Positions 46,556 to 57,958 of a stretch of 64,000 nt of DNA are shown in pieces. The notes under the pieces were generated by a model, which saw nothing but the letters and a program-made list of their open reading frames with translations, searched no databases and was not told the origin of the DNA. This stretch comes from Hevea brasiliensis (taxonomy: Eukaryota; Streptophyta; Magnoliopsida; Malpighiales; Euphorbiaceae). How positions within the stretch are numbered: position 1 is the stretch's first letter; each line of letters starts with the position of its first letter. The position numbers and the translations under genes are program-made. The stretch is taken from assembly GCF_030052815.1 (NCBI RefSeq), contig NW_026614695.1, positions 4,254,831 to 4,318,830 of the forward strand, written 5' to 3'.

Positions 46556-46868
46556 GACAAGATGCCTATGAAAATGTAAGGATCTACAGAGAAAGGACAA
46601 AGAATTGGCATGACAAGCACATTACAAGAAGATAAATCAAAGAAAGATATCTTGTCTTAGTATTCAACTCTTCCCTAGAAAATTTAGATCTAAATGGTCC
46701 GGACCTTTCAAAGTCCTATAAGTCTTTCCTTATGGAGTAGTAAAAGTATGGAGTGAGACATCAGGAGCATTCAAGGTCAATGGCCAATGCCTAAAGCCAT
46801 ACTTCTCTAGAGAGCCTATTGAGAAAAGAGCTACACACTCCTTTGTTGATCCACCTATTCCTCAATGA
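46556..46868 (+). pseudogene. Athila-type integrase C-terminus
   Basis: Pieces read YRERTKNWHDKHITRR, then out of frame LVFNSSLENL and a segment corresponding to RSRWSGPF, then in frame SETSGAFKVNGQCLKPYF to a TGA at 46866-46868. This is the C-terminus of integrase in the Athila clade of Ty3/gypsy, a lineage without a chromodomain. The downstream TTGGGAAGCAGCCCAAG (about 46913) is the usual sequence after the Athila pol stop. Several stops and slips show an old copy; the 5' part is missing. Confidence 0.75.
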
Positions 46869-47284
46869 GCTAATAATATAGTCAATCCAAAGACTATAAA
46901 CAAGCATTCCTTGGGAAGCAGCCCAAGTTTTAAAGTTTTAATTTCTTTTCTTATTTTGCATTTCTTTTATTGCATACCCCTACCCAAACTATAGCCTTGG
47001 ATTATTTTAGGTGAAGAAAGGAAAAGCAAGAAGCTAAAAGAAGGATGGATTGGAATAAAACACAAAACCACACAAAGAGAAGTGAATTTCAATTAGGGAA
47101 GTTTCTTTACTTGCTAATTTTGTATTGCATTGATATATTTAGAGCAAAATTAGCATAAGAATAGAAGTTGAATAAGGTATCATTGTGCATGAATTGTTAT
47201 TTTCTTAAGTTTTCAATAGCCAGGTAGTAAAAAATTACCTAAAACACAAAAAGGACCATGAAAAACTTGAAAAACGAAAGTCCA

Positions 47285-47580
47285 AAAGGTTACATGTGGT
47301 ACCCCATGCATCAAAGCACGCCCTGTGTAACTTAGGAAGCTAAAAAATACAAAGGTAAAGGTACTTCAGAAAGTTACATGGGTTACCCTGTGCAAGCATG
47401 CACACCTCATGTAACCAAGGGTTAAAAACAATTCGCAAACAATGGTCCAGAAAGTTACATGGGGTGACCCGTATAACCTTACACAGGTTGTGTAACACCC
47501 GAGCCAAAAACAAACTTTCCCATGAGAAATAAAAAGTTACAACGGGTGACCTATGTAATGTTACACTGCCCCATATAAAT
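47285..47580 (+). repeat. Four degenerate ~80-bp units with GTTACA..TGTAAC arms
   Basis: Units start near 47289, 47378, 47452 and 47534. Each opens with GTTACA(T/A) followed by a G-rich stretch and closes with TGTAAC or TGTTAC, so each can form a stem. Such CATGGG/CACGGG-type repeats are common between pol and the following ORF in Athila elements. Confidence 0.55.
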
Positions 47581-47782
47581 TATCACAACAATGTTTTTAA
47601 AATGGGATTATTTCGCACTAAAAGACACACCCACCCATTAACTGACTTTTAAAACTTATTTAAACACCAAAACACTTCCCAAACCTTAAAAATTCACATC
47701 TCTCTCTCCTAAAATCTCTCAAATCCCTTTTCCTCACTAAATCCCCTTCCAAAACCCTAATTTTGAGAATTAAGAGACATCT

Positions 47783-48813
47783 CCAATGGTGCCAACAAAG
47801 AGAGCAGCATACTACCCTTCCTCGTGTGCTAGAGAAGAGACTCCCTCTCCCCTCCATTGCAGCCAATAACTTGCCAAACATGAAGGGAGGAGATAGAGCA
47901 ACTCGTGGCTGGCCAACAAAAAACACCACCATAACCACCTCGCTAAGATTTCGAGTTGGCATGGCCATTTAAGGATGCCAACCGCAAAGCCCTATCCTTT
48001 CAACTCTTAGCATGTAAGATCACCCTTACCAAATATCTTGATAATGATTTATTAGAGCAATTTGGGTTAAAGGCGTAAGTGGATGAATATCTTTATAACA
48101 TTGGATGGGAAAAATTTGCTACTCTATGGTTCCCCACATACCAGGACGTCACCTTAGAGTTCTTAGGAAGTTTTAAAGCCAATCTATGGGCTATGGATAG
48201 GGTTAACTAAGGACAGATTGAGTTTCGACTTTTGGGAATTGACAGGGCATTGAACATGGATGAGTTTAATACCATGGGGACTAAGGGCGGATTTGATAGT
48301 GATGGCTTACACGAGATTCCCGTCAATAGGACGGTGTACAACAACATCATATTTTGGCGAATAGTAGCTCCCAATGTACTGGAGTACCATCCAAGCCATT
48401 CCAAGTTTTCAGGGCACACCAACCCCGCATTGCGATATCTCTACCACCTAGTGGCACACACAATTATGGGGAGAAGAGATAGTTTGGGGGTGGTTAACAT
48501 CAATGAACTATTCTTTTTGTGGTGCTTGCTAAATGACAGGAGATTCAACATGGGGTTTTTCCTCTGCCAGCACTTCAGGAGGATCTCACCCTAGACTTTA
48601 GGGCATATAGTGAATAAGGGCCTCATCACGACCATAGCCATGCACTTCGAATTTGTACCTGTTCATATACAATTGCTTCCTATCTCAAGGACGATGTGGA
48701 TAGATGTAACCATATGCATGTCCATGGGGTTATACAGGAGAGTAAGAGATTGGTGCCTCCTACTGGATGAACGTCGAAACATCATACATAGAGCAGCACC
48801 ACAAGAGCAATGA
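47783..48813 (+). pseudogene. Athila ORF downstream of pol (ATHILA ORF-1 family, env-like position)
   Basis: From about 47972 one frame runs with stops at 48077 and 48208 and reads LLEQFGLKA, YLYNIGWEKFATLWFPTYQ, TLEFLGSF, IEFRLLGI, then an open stretch (48232-48594) with ALRYLYHLVAHTIMGRRDS and ELFFLWCLL. After a stop a last piece (48610-48813) follows. This order matches the ORF that plant Athila elements carry 3' of pol, called ATHILA ORF-1 in protein family databases and sometimes termed env-like from its position; its real function is not known. The likely start ATG at 47783 (MVPTKRAAYYPSS) is separated from the body by a frameshift near 47850. It is a dead copy. Confidence 0.75.
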
Positions 48814-49884
48814 GAGCCATCTAGTGCCTAATAACACACTGAAGAGTAGCAGCAATAAGAAGGAGCAGACCCCATTCTCCAAGCCTCCCCAGCCCGCATT
48901 CCACCCTTTACACCACCTCCTATTGACCCAATCCTCGCATATTTACAGAGAATGGAAAACACCTTCAACTTGAGGTTTTGAGACCTAGAGGATAGCCTCT
49001 AAAAAGCACACAATAAGTTTGATATGCTTCTGAAGCAGTAGCAAGAGAGTGGACCTTACTCTCTATCAGAAACATTTTAGATTAGGATGACTAGATTAGT
49101 TTTTGAATTTTGTACAGGCATAGGCCTAGCACCCAGTCTATTTTGTTTAAGCTTGCTACATATAATATATATATACATATATATATATATGAGGACAATG
49201 CAAGTAAGAATTTGGGGTTGTGTGCAATTTCTTGCATTTTTGCATCTTTGTTAACTTTTGCATTCGCATTATCTTTTCATGCCTTTATTTTACTTGTGTA
49301 TCAAAATTCTAAAAATTTTCAATATTTTTCAAAATTTTTCAAATTTTCCTTTGAAAGATGACTAAAAATCTAATTAGCAAACAATTATTCTCTCATGAGT
49401 TAACGGATTGAATGTACTAGATAGGCTTAAGGTTTTAATGAATTGCTTGTGAAAAATTTATCGTCTAAATGGAGGAAGACTAATTAAACTAATTCATTAT
49501 TATTAGTTTATAACAATGAATTTGCAAAACTAGGAGAAAATTCTTAGAATATAAATAAGCTTATGTATGCCTCACCAACCCTACAACAGATTTGTTTTAT
49601 CTATTGAGGCAAAATCCTAGTTTGCCCTTGGGAAAGGAGTGATTTAGGCATTCCTTGTTATTAACCTCATTATAAGCCTTAGCCATCCTTAGTCAAAATT
49701 ATCACCTACAGCCAATTTGAGCCTATGTTTTTACCCTTGTATATGTTCTTTGTTAACCCACAAAATTAATCTAGCCCTCAGCCTAAACACTTATCCTAAC
49801 CCTATAAGAAGAGTCAAAATGCAAAGTGAGAGGTATACTAGGTATGTATAAAGAAGGGGGAAGGAGTGAAAGTAAAAAAGCACA
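48814..49884 (+). other. Athila 3' untranslated region, interrupted by element C
   Basis: No coding frame of note. 49190-49215 (GAGGACAATGCAAG, GGGGTTGTG) resembles the segment after the Athila ORF. A (TA)n microsatellite lies at 49154-49190. The region ends in gcaca, the target site of C, and continues at 61163. Confidence 0.5.
49880..49884. repeat. Left target-site duplication gcaca of element C
   Basis: Exact match to 61158-61162. Confidence 0.9.
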
Positions 49885-52800
49885 TGTAACACCCCTATTG
49901 GTATAGCCTGGTATATTTCACTGTTCCGGTGACCGGTGTCGGTCCGGACAATTAATGGGATTAGGACCACACTTAAGACAACTTGAGAAGCCATAAACAC
50001 AAATAATTAGTAATGTTTAATTAGTTAACTATAAATAAGAAAAACAGAACATAAGAGGTTAAACGAGCCAAGAGTCATAGCGATGGGTGACCTCCTCGGG
50101 AACGACTGCGAAGTCATTTTAAACTCAAATTTCGAACCGTAAAATGTGACGCTGCGGTCCTTAGGACCCTTATGAACACAGTGGAAAAGAGAAAATCACG
50201 AAAAAGAATTGTTAAACCAGTCAAATAATTAGGTCAGGGAGCTGAAAGAAATATGGAATTATTTGCAAATCGGGATGAACCGGCGAGGGGCAATTTGGTC
50301 AATTGACCCCGAGAGCTGACTCCTGACCTAACTGTCAAATAAAATCGGAGAAAAAAAAATTTCGGAATCGAGAATTAAATTAAAGAACTAATAGAAAAAT
50401 AGAAAAAAAAAAGAGAAAAATGAAAAAGTAAAAAGGTGATGACATCATGCATGACCTCATGCATGATGTCATAAACAAATTAATTAAATAATTTATTAAA
50501 TTGGATTTTTGGTCTTCTAAAAGGGATAAAGATAAAAGAAAATAAAAAGAAAAAAAAATTTTAGAATTGTCTTCTTCTCCCATCAAGTTGCCGCCTCCCT
50601 TCTCCATAAACCCTCCATGGAAACTTCTCCATTAAAGCTTGCACTCAAGCTTTAATTTCTCCACTTAGTCTTAATAACTCCCTTAAATACCTCACTATAA
50701 CTTGTAATCTCAACTTGAGAAGAAGATTGAAGGAAGAAAGGAGCACAAAAGATTGAGATTTGAGGATCTAAATAAAGGTTAGTCTCTTAACTATCAATTA
50801 GTTATTTAAATGCATCATTAGTTACTTAAATGAGTTTAGAAGTTAATGAAGTGAAATAAAAATATGTGAAGAGGACTAAACTGAAATTTCATCCAGCTTG
50901 GAGGGAGTATGATTTTGTATGGTTTGAGGGTTTTAAATGAGTGTGGAAACCTTAATTAGTTGAATGATTAGCATTAAAACCATTAAATGTAGTTAAATAC
51001 AATGATTTAGTGAGATTAGGGTTTGAATGTTAGGGTTTGTGAACCAAAATTTGGAGAAATGCATAAATGATGGCTTTGACCTATTGTGAGCTGAAAAATG
51101 GTCAATAATGACCAAAGGAGATGTGTTTGAATTGTTGGAAGTGAAGCCAAATTCGGAGGTTGAATGGCAGCATGACCAAACCAACTTTGAAGGACCAAAT
51201 TATGAACTTAACTTGATCAAATTACTGAACAAAGTTGGATCAAAAACCTGCCAGAACCATAGTTGCAATATGAATAGTTCATGTGAATAGTAACTGTATT
51301 TTGGCTATAACTTGAGCTACAAAACTCCGATTGGGGTGATCCAAAAATGAGAATACACTTAAGACAATAAGGAACATTTTCTATGAAGGAAGTTTTGCCA
51401 AATTCCAACAGTAGATTGACCAATGGAACAGTGCAACTTCGGAGCACTAAAACTGAAAATTGGCAATTTTGCCAAAATGACCTAAGTTTTGAGAAAATGA
51501 CCAAAACCAACAAGTTTAATAACCAAAATGTGGTATGTGGGTGAAGTTGGAGTTCCCATACCTATTAAACCTTAAAAAGTCAACAATTTGACTTGAATAT
51601 TGTAGTGAATAGTAACCCGAAACATAAAAACTTCGACAACGTCGAATTTAACGCAATAGAACTAGTTAAAATGAAGTGAAATTTATTTTTGGATTTATGC
51701 TAAGTTATGGTACTGAAACACTGTGAAATTGTGTGTTTCAGCTGAAAAAGACTTGGAAGCCCTGAAAGACTGAGTCAAGGCCTAGAGGCGACTCTAGTCA
51801 GGTTTGTGCACAATAAATTTATGTAATTGTTTTCCAATTAAAATTTTGAATTGCTATACTTTATGAAGTCGCTGTGTTATTTACGAATTGTATTGCCACT
51901 TTGTGACTACAAAAATGACTTTGAAAATTGTTTGGGATCTCTTATAAATTATTGAAAATAATTGTTTTAAATTGATTTTGGATTCACACTTAGCATGACA
52001 ATATCACATTTTCTCCTCCATTTATGGGGTTGAGATCATTTATTTTCCTCCCACTCTGGCTTGCCAGTTGAGGTTGTAGATCGAATGAGTACTCATTAGT
52101 TAGCTAGCCACCTCCCTCATTGATTTCGCTTAATGGGGTTGAGATGTTTTGTCGTGGTGTACAACACGGCATTGATCGAAAATTTTGTGTCATTGCTTAA
52201 GTTGTGTATGACTTTGGCAACACTGTGTTTATGAAATTGTTTGACTAAACTGTGTTTAATAGATTATTTGACAAAATGATGTTATTATGAACATTAATAT
52301 TTGTGAAATGTGATTAAGAAATATTTAAATTGTGTTTGGCAATGAATGATTCATTTATTGCATTTTAAATTTTTATTGTGCACCACTGAGTATTTTTATA
52401 CTCAGCGATAGCTTATTTCTTTGTCATGAGATAAGAGCAAGGAGAAAGCAGCAGAGTGAGCTGCTGTTAAATCGAGGACTACTCTGATCACTTTGTACGG
52501 ATATTATTTTATACCCTTGTAGATAATCTTGATGTAAATATAGAAATGTTATTTGTATCAATGTAAGTTGAGCAGTTATAAATAAATTGTAATGATATTA
52601 TTTTGGACTTTCTTCTGTAAATTTAATATTTGTACATATGAAATTCCTACTTTATGCTTTGTGAATAGAATTATTAACTATTCTGACTTGATAAATTTGA
52701 TTTGGATTGTGGAACTGTTTTGAAATGAATTGATTGGAGTTGAATTGTGATTTATTGGAGATTGGAAATTGTGAAACATATTTGGGAGTGTTTTTCTCAG

Positions 52801-53079
52801 GTATTTGAAGAACGGTTTTCTCCAAAAACAAACGGAACTCTGTCAAAATTTTTATAAAATTTGCGGCAAAATTTAAAATGGACAAAATTTTTACTAGTAT
52901 TTAATCTTGAACAAATGGTTTTTAATTCTCACCAAAATGCTCACCACTTCCAAAATGTAAGAAAATGGTTTTAAAATCCCTTGTAGGGTACTTAATGAGT
53001 TATCGGTAGGTGAAGTTCGGTAGTTCATTAAGTATTCTACGGGATCATGTTATGCCTTACAGAGGGGTAAGGTGTGACA
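49885..53079 (+). mobile_element. 5' LTR of element C
   Basis: A GGGATAAAGATAAAAG stretch (about 50523) before a CT-rich leader (about 50567-50625) and donor-like AAAGGTTAGTC (about 50774) mark a possible promoter and first exon. Exon-like island at 51742-51801. The first hairpin stem is CTGAGTAT (52386-52393) / ATACTCAG (52398-52405); the second stem is scrambled in this copy but present in the 3' LTR. Confidence 0.95.
51742..51801 (+). other. Exon-like island in the LTR of C
   Basis: 60 nt between TGTGTTTCAG and GTTTGTGCAC; same island at 59826-59885 in the 3' LTR. Purine-rich. See findings for the other families. Confidence 0.4.
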
Positions 53080-53087
53080 TGTTTTAG

Positions 53088-53100
53088 TGGTATCAGAGCA
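53088..53100 (+). promoter_or_regulatory. Primer binding site (tRNA-Met), element C
   Basis: TGGTATCAGAGCA, 8 nt after the LTR. Confidence 0.9.
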
Positions 53101-53269
53101 TGGTTTTTCAATAAATTTTGACTATGTGTATGAACATTTTATTGATAAGTACAACTACTCAAGTGTCTTTAAATTGATACATATGACATATTTACATCAT
53201 GAATATGCACTAACGGAGGTCAACCTCCTTGTGTTTGATCTCAGGAAGTAGAAATTTTGAGAAAACGAA

Positions 53270-53995
53270 ATTGAAAGAGGAGATCATTCCGAAGAATAAT
53301 CTGTTGAAGCTGAGGTTCAAGGGGAAGCCCCAGCACTCCAGAATGTGAGTGGGTCAGCCACTCCAGCTCCTGCTTCAGCACCATAGTTTCCTGCTCAATT
53401 TATGCAGCAGATGGCTGCCTTCTTTCAGCAAATGGTGGGTAATGTTCCACCCCAAGCTCAAATGCCAGTACCTGTAGCACGACCACAGCCCTCAGCTCGG
53501 CAATATGAAAAACTGATGAAATTTGGGGCTACCGAGTTTAAAGGCACTGTGGATCCACTGGAGGCAGAACAGTGGTTGGAAAGAATGGAACAAGTTTACA
53601 GAAAACTGTAGTGTATGGAAGAGATGAAGTTTGAGTATTCAGTATCTCTTCTTCAAGGGGATGCATATGGATGGTGGAAGACCATCCCCCACAGCCTGGT
53701 CGAGCCACCTGTGCTGACATGGACAGACTTCCTGAGGGAATTCAGGCAGAAATGGGTTCCTGATGCATATGTAGATAAGAAATTGCAATAATTCCTGAGT
53801 TTGAAACAAGGAGACCGAACCATAGTAGAGTATGAGAGAGACTTCTCAAGGCTAAGCCACTATGCTGGAAGCTTAGTCTCCACCCCCAGAGATAGGTGCA
53901 AGAGTTTGAGTCTGGGTTAAGGCCGAATCTGAGAATGCAAGTCGTGGGTTTTCAACATCAAAATTTTGCTGAATTGATCTCATAGGCCCTGGAAC
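53270..53995 (+). pseudogene. gag capsid region, element C
   Basis: Alignment with A and B places the start at 53270, where ATG has become ATT. The N-terminus has TAA for CAA and TAG for CAG. From 53402 the frame carries AAFFQQMVGN, then ATEFKGTVDPLEAEQWLERME and a TAG at 53609. FEYSVSLLQGDAY.WWKTIP, LREFRQKWVPDAY and YERDFSRLSHYAG follow, then a small deletion near 53895 breaks the frame. It is a gag capsid that could be read only with several repairs, so C itself cannot make Gag. Confidence 0.85.
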
Positions 53996-54021
53996 TGAAA
54001 AGAATAGAATCAGAAGGGGCA

Positions 54022-54790
54022 GTGAAGAAGGGTACACAAGAGAAAACTGAAAAGACTACGGGACAAACATTTGAGAGTGGCTCTGGAAAGAGAAAACAGT
54101 TTGGGGGATCCAGCTCCCGTAGATCTGGTAGAGGCAGATTTTCTGGCCAACGACCACCCCGGTCTGGTCAACAGACCCAGCAGACACCCCGAGGAGCTCT
54201 ATCGGTCCGACAGTGTGAAACGTGTGGTAGAACTCATGGTGGGGTTTGTTTCAAGGCTACTGGTGCATGTTTTAACTGTGGAGGAAGCAGACATTTCGCT
54301 AAGGATTGCACTAGTCCGCGCCGGTCTGGATCTTTTGCCACATCTGAAGGATCAACCCAAGTCTCTACACCTAGAGGGTCACCGTCAGTTGCTAGAGGTA
54401 GAGGAAGATTTAGGGGTCCTGGTAACACCCCTGGAAGTCAGAGCACTGTTAACCAGCCAGTATCCAGTGGCGCACTAGTCAGAGTGTATACTATGCGTCA
54501 GAGGGAGAAAGCCGAAACATCAGATATAGTAGCTGGTATTTTCTCCATCCTTGACCAAGATGTGTATGTGTTATTTGATCCTGGCTCCACACATTCGTAT
54601 GTTAGTGCTAGGGTGATGTGTTCTACTGCTATTCAGTGTGTACCAGTGGACTATGATATGCTAGTAACTAGTCCATTAGGCTAGGAGGTCAGGGTAAATA
54701 GGCTATATAGGGATTGTCCTTTGGTGATCCAAGGACACACTTTTTTGTCTGATTTAATTGAAATGCCCTTCAGAGATTATGATATTATCT
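54022..54790 (+). pseudogene. gag nucleocapsid and protease, element C
   Basis: One frame (54022-54684) holds the basic region, CETCGRTHGGVC, the intact CCHC knuckle CFNCGGSRHFAKDC (about 54267-54308), a long Gly/Arg/Ser linker and protease with VLFDPGSTHSYVSARV (about 54567-54612). A TAG at 54682-54684, where A has CAA (Gln), ends the open frame. The protease C-terminus (YRDCPLVIQGH, DLIEMPFRDYDIILGMDWL) follows in the same frame from 54685 on. Gag and Pol appear to be one continuous reading in this family. Confidence 0.85.
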
Positions 54791-55228
54791 TGGGCATGGA
54801 TTGGTTAGCCAGGCATCATGCCATGATTGACTGTAGATTGAAGACAGTCACTTTTGGTCTTCCTCAGTATGGTGATGTAGTAATACATGGGGAGAGGCAG
54901 TTATTGCCTTCAAACATCATTTCTGCTGCACTGGCTAGAAAAATGATTAGAAAAGGGTGTGAGGCGTACTTGGCACATGTGATAGACACCCAAGTGGGGA
55001 GTCCAGCACTGAGGGACATTCCTACTGTATGTGACTTTCCGGATGTGTTTCCTGATGAATTGCTAGGATTACCTCCAGAAAGAGAAGTGCAGTTTGAAAT
55101 TGATGTTATGACTGGTGTGGACCCAGTCTCCATAACACCATACAAAATGGCACCTGCAGAACTAAAAGAATTGAAAGTACAATTGCAAGAGTTGCTTGAT
55201 AAGGGCTTCATCCGCCCTTCATCCGCCC
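54721..55228 (+). pseudogene. Protease end and RT N-terminal linker, element C
   Basis: A frame with MDWLARHHAMIDCRLKTV, CEAYLAHVIDTQVG, FPDVFPDELLGLPPEREV and the RT entry [26 protein letters not shown]. It is broken by an 11-bp tandem duplication (TTCATCCGCCC at 55207-55217 and 55218-55228), which shifts the frame just before the RT palm. Without the duplication the frame continues into 55233. Confidence 0.9.
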
Positions 55229-55232
55229 TAGT

Positions 55233-57000
55233 GTGTCACCTTGGGGAGCGCCATTATTGTTTGTTAAGAAGAAGGATGGCACTCTCCGGTTATGCATTGA
55301 CTATCGGCAGTTGAATAAGGTGACAATAAAGAACAGATACCCATTGTCCCGTATTGATGACTTGTTTGATCAGTTAAGAGGTGCAGCTGTGTTCTCCAAA
55401 ATTGACCTGAGATCAGATTATTATCAGCTGAAAGTACAAGAGCAGAGTATTTCTAAAACTGCCTTCAGAACCCGCTATGGCCATTATGAGTTCTTGGTCA
55501 TGCCATTCGGGTTAACTTATGCTCCGGCTGCTTTTATGGATCTGATGAACACTATCTTCAGACCATACCTCGACCAGTTTGTTGTGGTATTTATTGATGA
55601 TATATTGGTCTATTCGAGGAATGCAGAAGAGCATGATAGACATCTGCGGATTGTACTGCAGACTTTGAGGGAGAAACAGCTATATGCCAAATTGTCGAAG
55701 TGTGAATTTTGGCTGAGAGAAATATCTTTTTTGGGGCACATAGTATCAGAAGAGGGTATTAAGGTAGATTCTAGCAAGATTGAAGCTGTCCTTAATTGGA
55801 AGCCACCCAGAAATGTCACAGAGATTCGCAGTTTTCTGGGGTTAGCTGGATACTACCGTCGATTTGTGAAGGGATTCTCCATGTTGGCATCTCCATTGAC
55901 TAAGCTACTTAGAAAGGATGTGAAATTTCAGTGGACGAACAAATGCCAGCAAAGTTTTGATGAATTGAAAAGATGTTTGACTGAGGCTCCAGTCCTGACT
56001 TTACCTACACCGGGTAAAGAATATACAATTTACAGCGATGCTTCTCACAATGGGTTAGGTTGTGTGTTGATGCAAGATCGAAATGTCATTGCCTATGCAT
56101 CACGCCAGCTAAAACCGCATGAGAGGAATTATCCGACACATGATTTGGAGCTTGCAGCCATTGTGTTTGCTCTTAAGATCTGGAGGCATTATCTGTATGG
56201 GGAGAAGTGTTACATCTACGCAGATCATAAGAGTTTGAAGTATTTGGGCACCCTGAAAGAGTTGAATTTGAGACAAAGAAGATGGTTAGAGTTGATAAAA
56301 GACTATGATTGCCTGATAGACTATCAGCCAGGGAAAGCTAATGTTGTAGCTGACACCTTAAGTCGCAAGACTATGGCAAGTCTACGGATTACTCCTTTGT
56401 CTTTGGTACATGAGTTGAGATCATTACATGCCAGTTTAGAGATTAATGATGATGGGCAGACAGCAGTTGCATGGCATGTACAGCCAGTGTTAATTAATCA
56501 GATCAGAATGGCTGCTCAGAATGATGAAAGGTATCAGAAGCTGTTAGAAGAAGTCCGGCAGGGCAAGAAACCAGAGTTCTCAATCAGAGAGGATGGTTTA
56601 CTACTACACCAGGGCAGAATATGTGTTCCTAATGATGTTAATTTGAGGCAGATCATTTTGAAGGAAGCACATGAGCCTCCTTTTGCTATGCACCCTGGTG
56701 GTACAAAAATGTATAAAGGGCTAAAGGAGCATTACTGGTGGATGGGTTTAAAAAGAGATGTGGCAGAGTTTGTATCCAAATGCCTAACTTGTCAGCAAGT
56801 AAAGGCAGAGCATCAAGTACCAACTGGATTGTTACATCCACTACCAGTGCCAGAATGGAAATGGGAGAGAATAACAATGGATTTTGTAATGGGACTTCTG
56901 AGGACACAGAAGAGTCATGATGAAGTATGGGTCATTGTCGACAGACTAACTAAGTCTGCTCATTTTACGCGATCAATGGACTACGCTTTAAACAGATTGG
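55233..57000 (+). pseudogene. RT, RNase H and integrase N-terminal half, element C
   Basis: About 590 codons are open. RT has [39 protein letters not shown] and the intact active site FIDDILVYS (about residues 120-128 of this frame). The connection and RNase H follow with [10 protein letters not shown] (about residue 266), HDLELAAI and ADHKSLKYL. Integrase begins with the complete HHCC finger (HEPPFAMH, then CLTC, about residues 479-515) and the first catalytic Asp in MDFVMGL (about residue 549). This is the longest open reading in the window. It is labelled pseudogene because frames on both sides are broken, not because its own residues are lost. Confidence 0.9.
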
Positions 57001-57911
57001 CCAGTTGTACATCGATGAGATTGTGAGACTTCATGGAGTGCCGATCCATTGTATCGACAGAGATCCTAGGTTCACTTCTAGATTCCGGGATAGTCTTGAG
57101 AGAGCCCTAGGAACTAGATTGAACTTCAAGATCGCATTCCACCCACGCATGCATGGCCACCGAGAGGGTAATTCAGATCTTGGAGGACATGCTACGGGCT
57201 TGTGTAATTGAGTTTGAGGGTAGTTGGGATACACACTTTCCTTTGATTGAGTTTGCTTACAATAACATCTACCAATCAAGCATTGGGATGCCTCCATATG
57301 AAGCTTTGTATGGCAGGAAATGTAGAACCCCGTTGTGTTGGGATGACGTGGGTGAAAGAAAAATGATTGGACCCGAAATTGTTCAACAGACTGAAGAGAA
57401 AATCAGGGTGATCAGGGGTCGACTTAAAACTGCATCAGACCGTCAAAAGTCCTATGTTGATTTGAAAAGAAGGGATATTGAGTATGCAGTGGGTGAGAAA
57501 GTTTTCCTCAAGGTTTCTCCTTGGAAGAGAATTATGAGATTCGGCAGAAAGGGAAAACTAAGTCCTCGTTTTATCGGGCCATATGAGGTATTGGAAAAAG
57601 TGGGTCCTTTGGCATATCGATTGGCACTACCTCCAGAGTTGAAGAAGATACATAATGTCTTCCATGTTTCTATATTGAGGAGGTATCGATCAGACCCATC
57701 TCATGTACTACCAGTAGAAGAAATAAAAGTGAATCCAAACCTCACATATGAAGAAGAACCCATGAAGATTTTGGCTTATGAGGTGAAGCAGCTACGGAAC
57801 AAGCAGATACCATTAGTAAAAGTGTTGTGGAACCATCATTCGGGCCAAAAAGCTACTTGGGAACGAGAGGAGGACATGAGGAGACAACACCCACAGCTAT
57901 TCAGAAATTGA
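57001..57911 (+). pseudogene. Integrase core, GPY module and chromodomain, element C
   Basis: A one-base loss near 57003 shifts the frame to [11 protein letters not shown] and [10 protein letters not shown] (second Asp); the segment 57120-57175, where [11 protein letters not shown] should lie, is disturbed. From 57153 a long frame runs to TGA 57909-57911: RVIQILEDMLRACVIEF without intron, EALYGRKCRTP, KVFLKVSPWKR, RFIGPYEVLEKVGPLAYRL, and the chromodomain (EEEPMKIL, KVLWNHHSGQ, ATWERE). The damage at 56960-57175 sits at CAG/CTG sites and may partly be sequencing error. Confidence 0.9.
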
Positions 57912-57920
57912 TACTAGGTA

Positions 57921-57958
57921 AAATTTCGAGACGAAATTTATTTTAAGGGTGGGAGAAT
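57921..57958 (+). promoter_or_regulatory. Inverted repeat and PPT, element C
   Basis: AAATTTCG (57921-57928), AGA, CGAAATTT (57932-57939), then the purine-rich AAGGGTGGGAGAA before the LTR. The tract has one T where A and B have G. Confidence 0.85.

Noticed and set aside
48767..48973. 68-codon frame overlapping the end of the Athila ORF
   Set aside because: Overlaps in another frame and lies in the decayed C-terminus; no independent support.
49110..49361. 83-codon frame after the Athila ORF
   Set aside because: It runs through a (TA)n microsatellite and Athila untranslated sequence.
57120..57175. Possible programmed frameshift in C integrase
   Set aside because: The segment is disturbed at CAG/CTG sites like the LTR clusters and lacks a slippery site; error or mutation explains it better.
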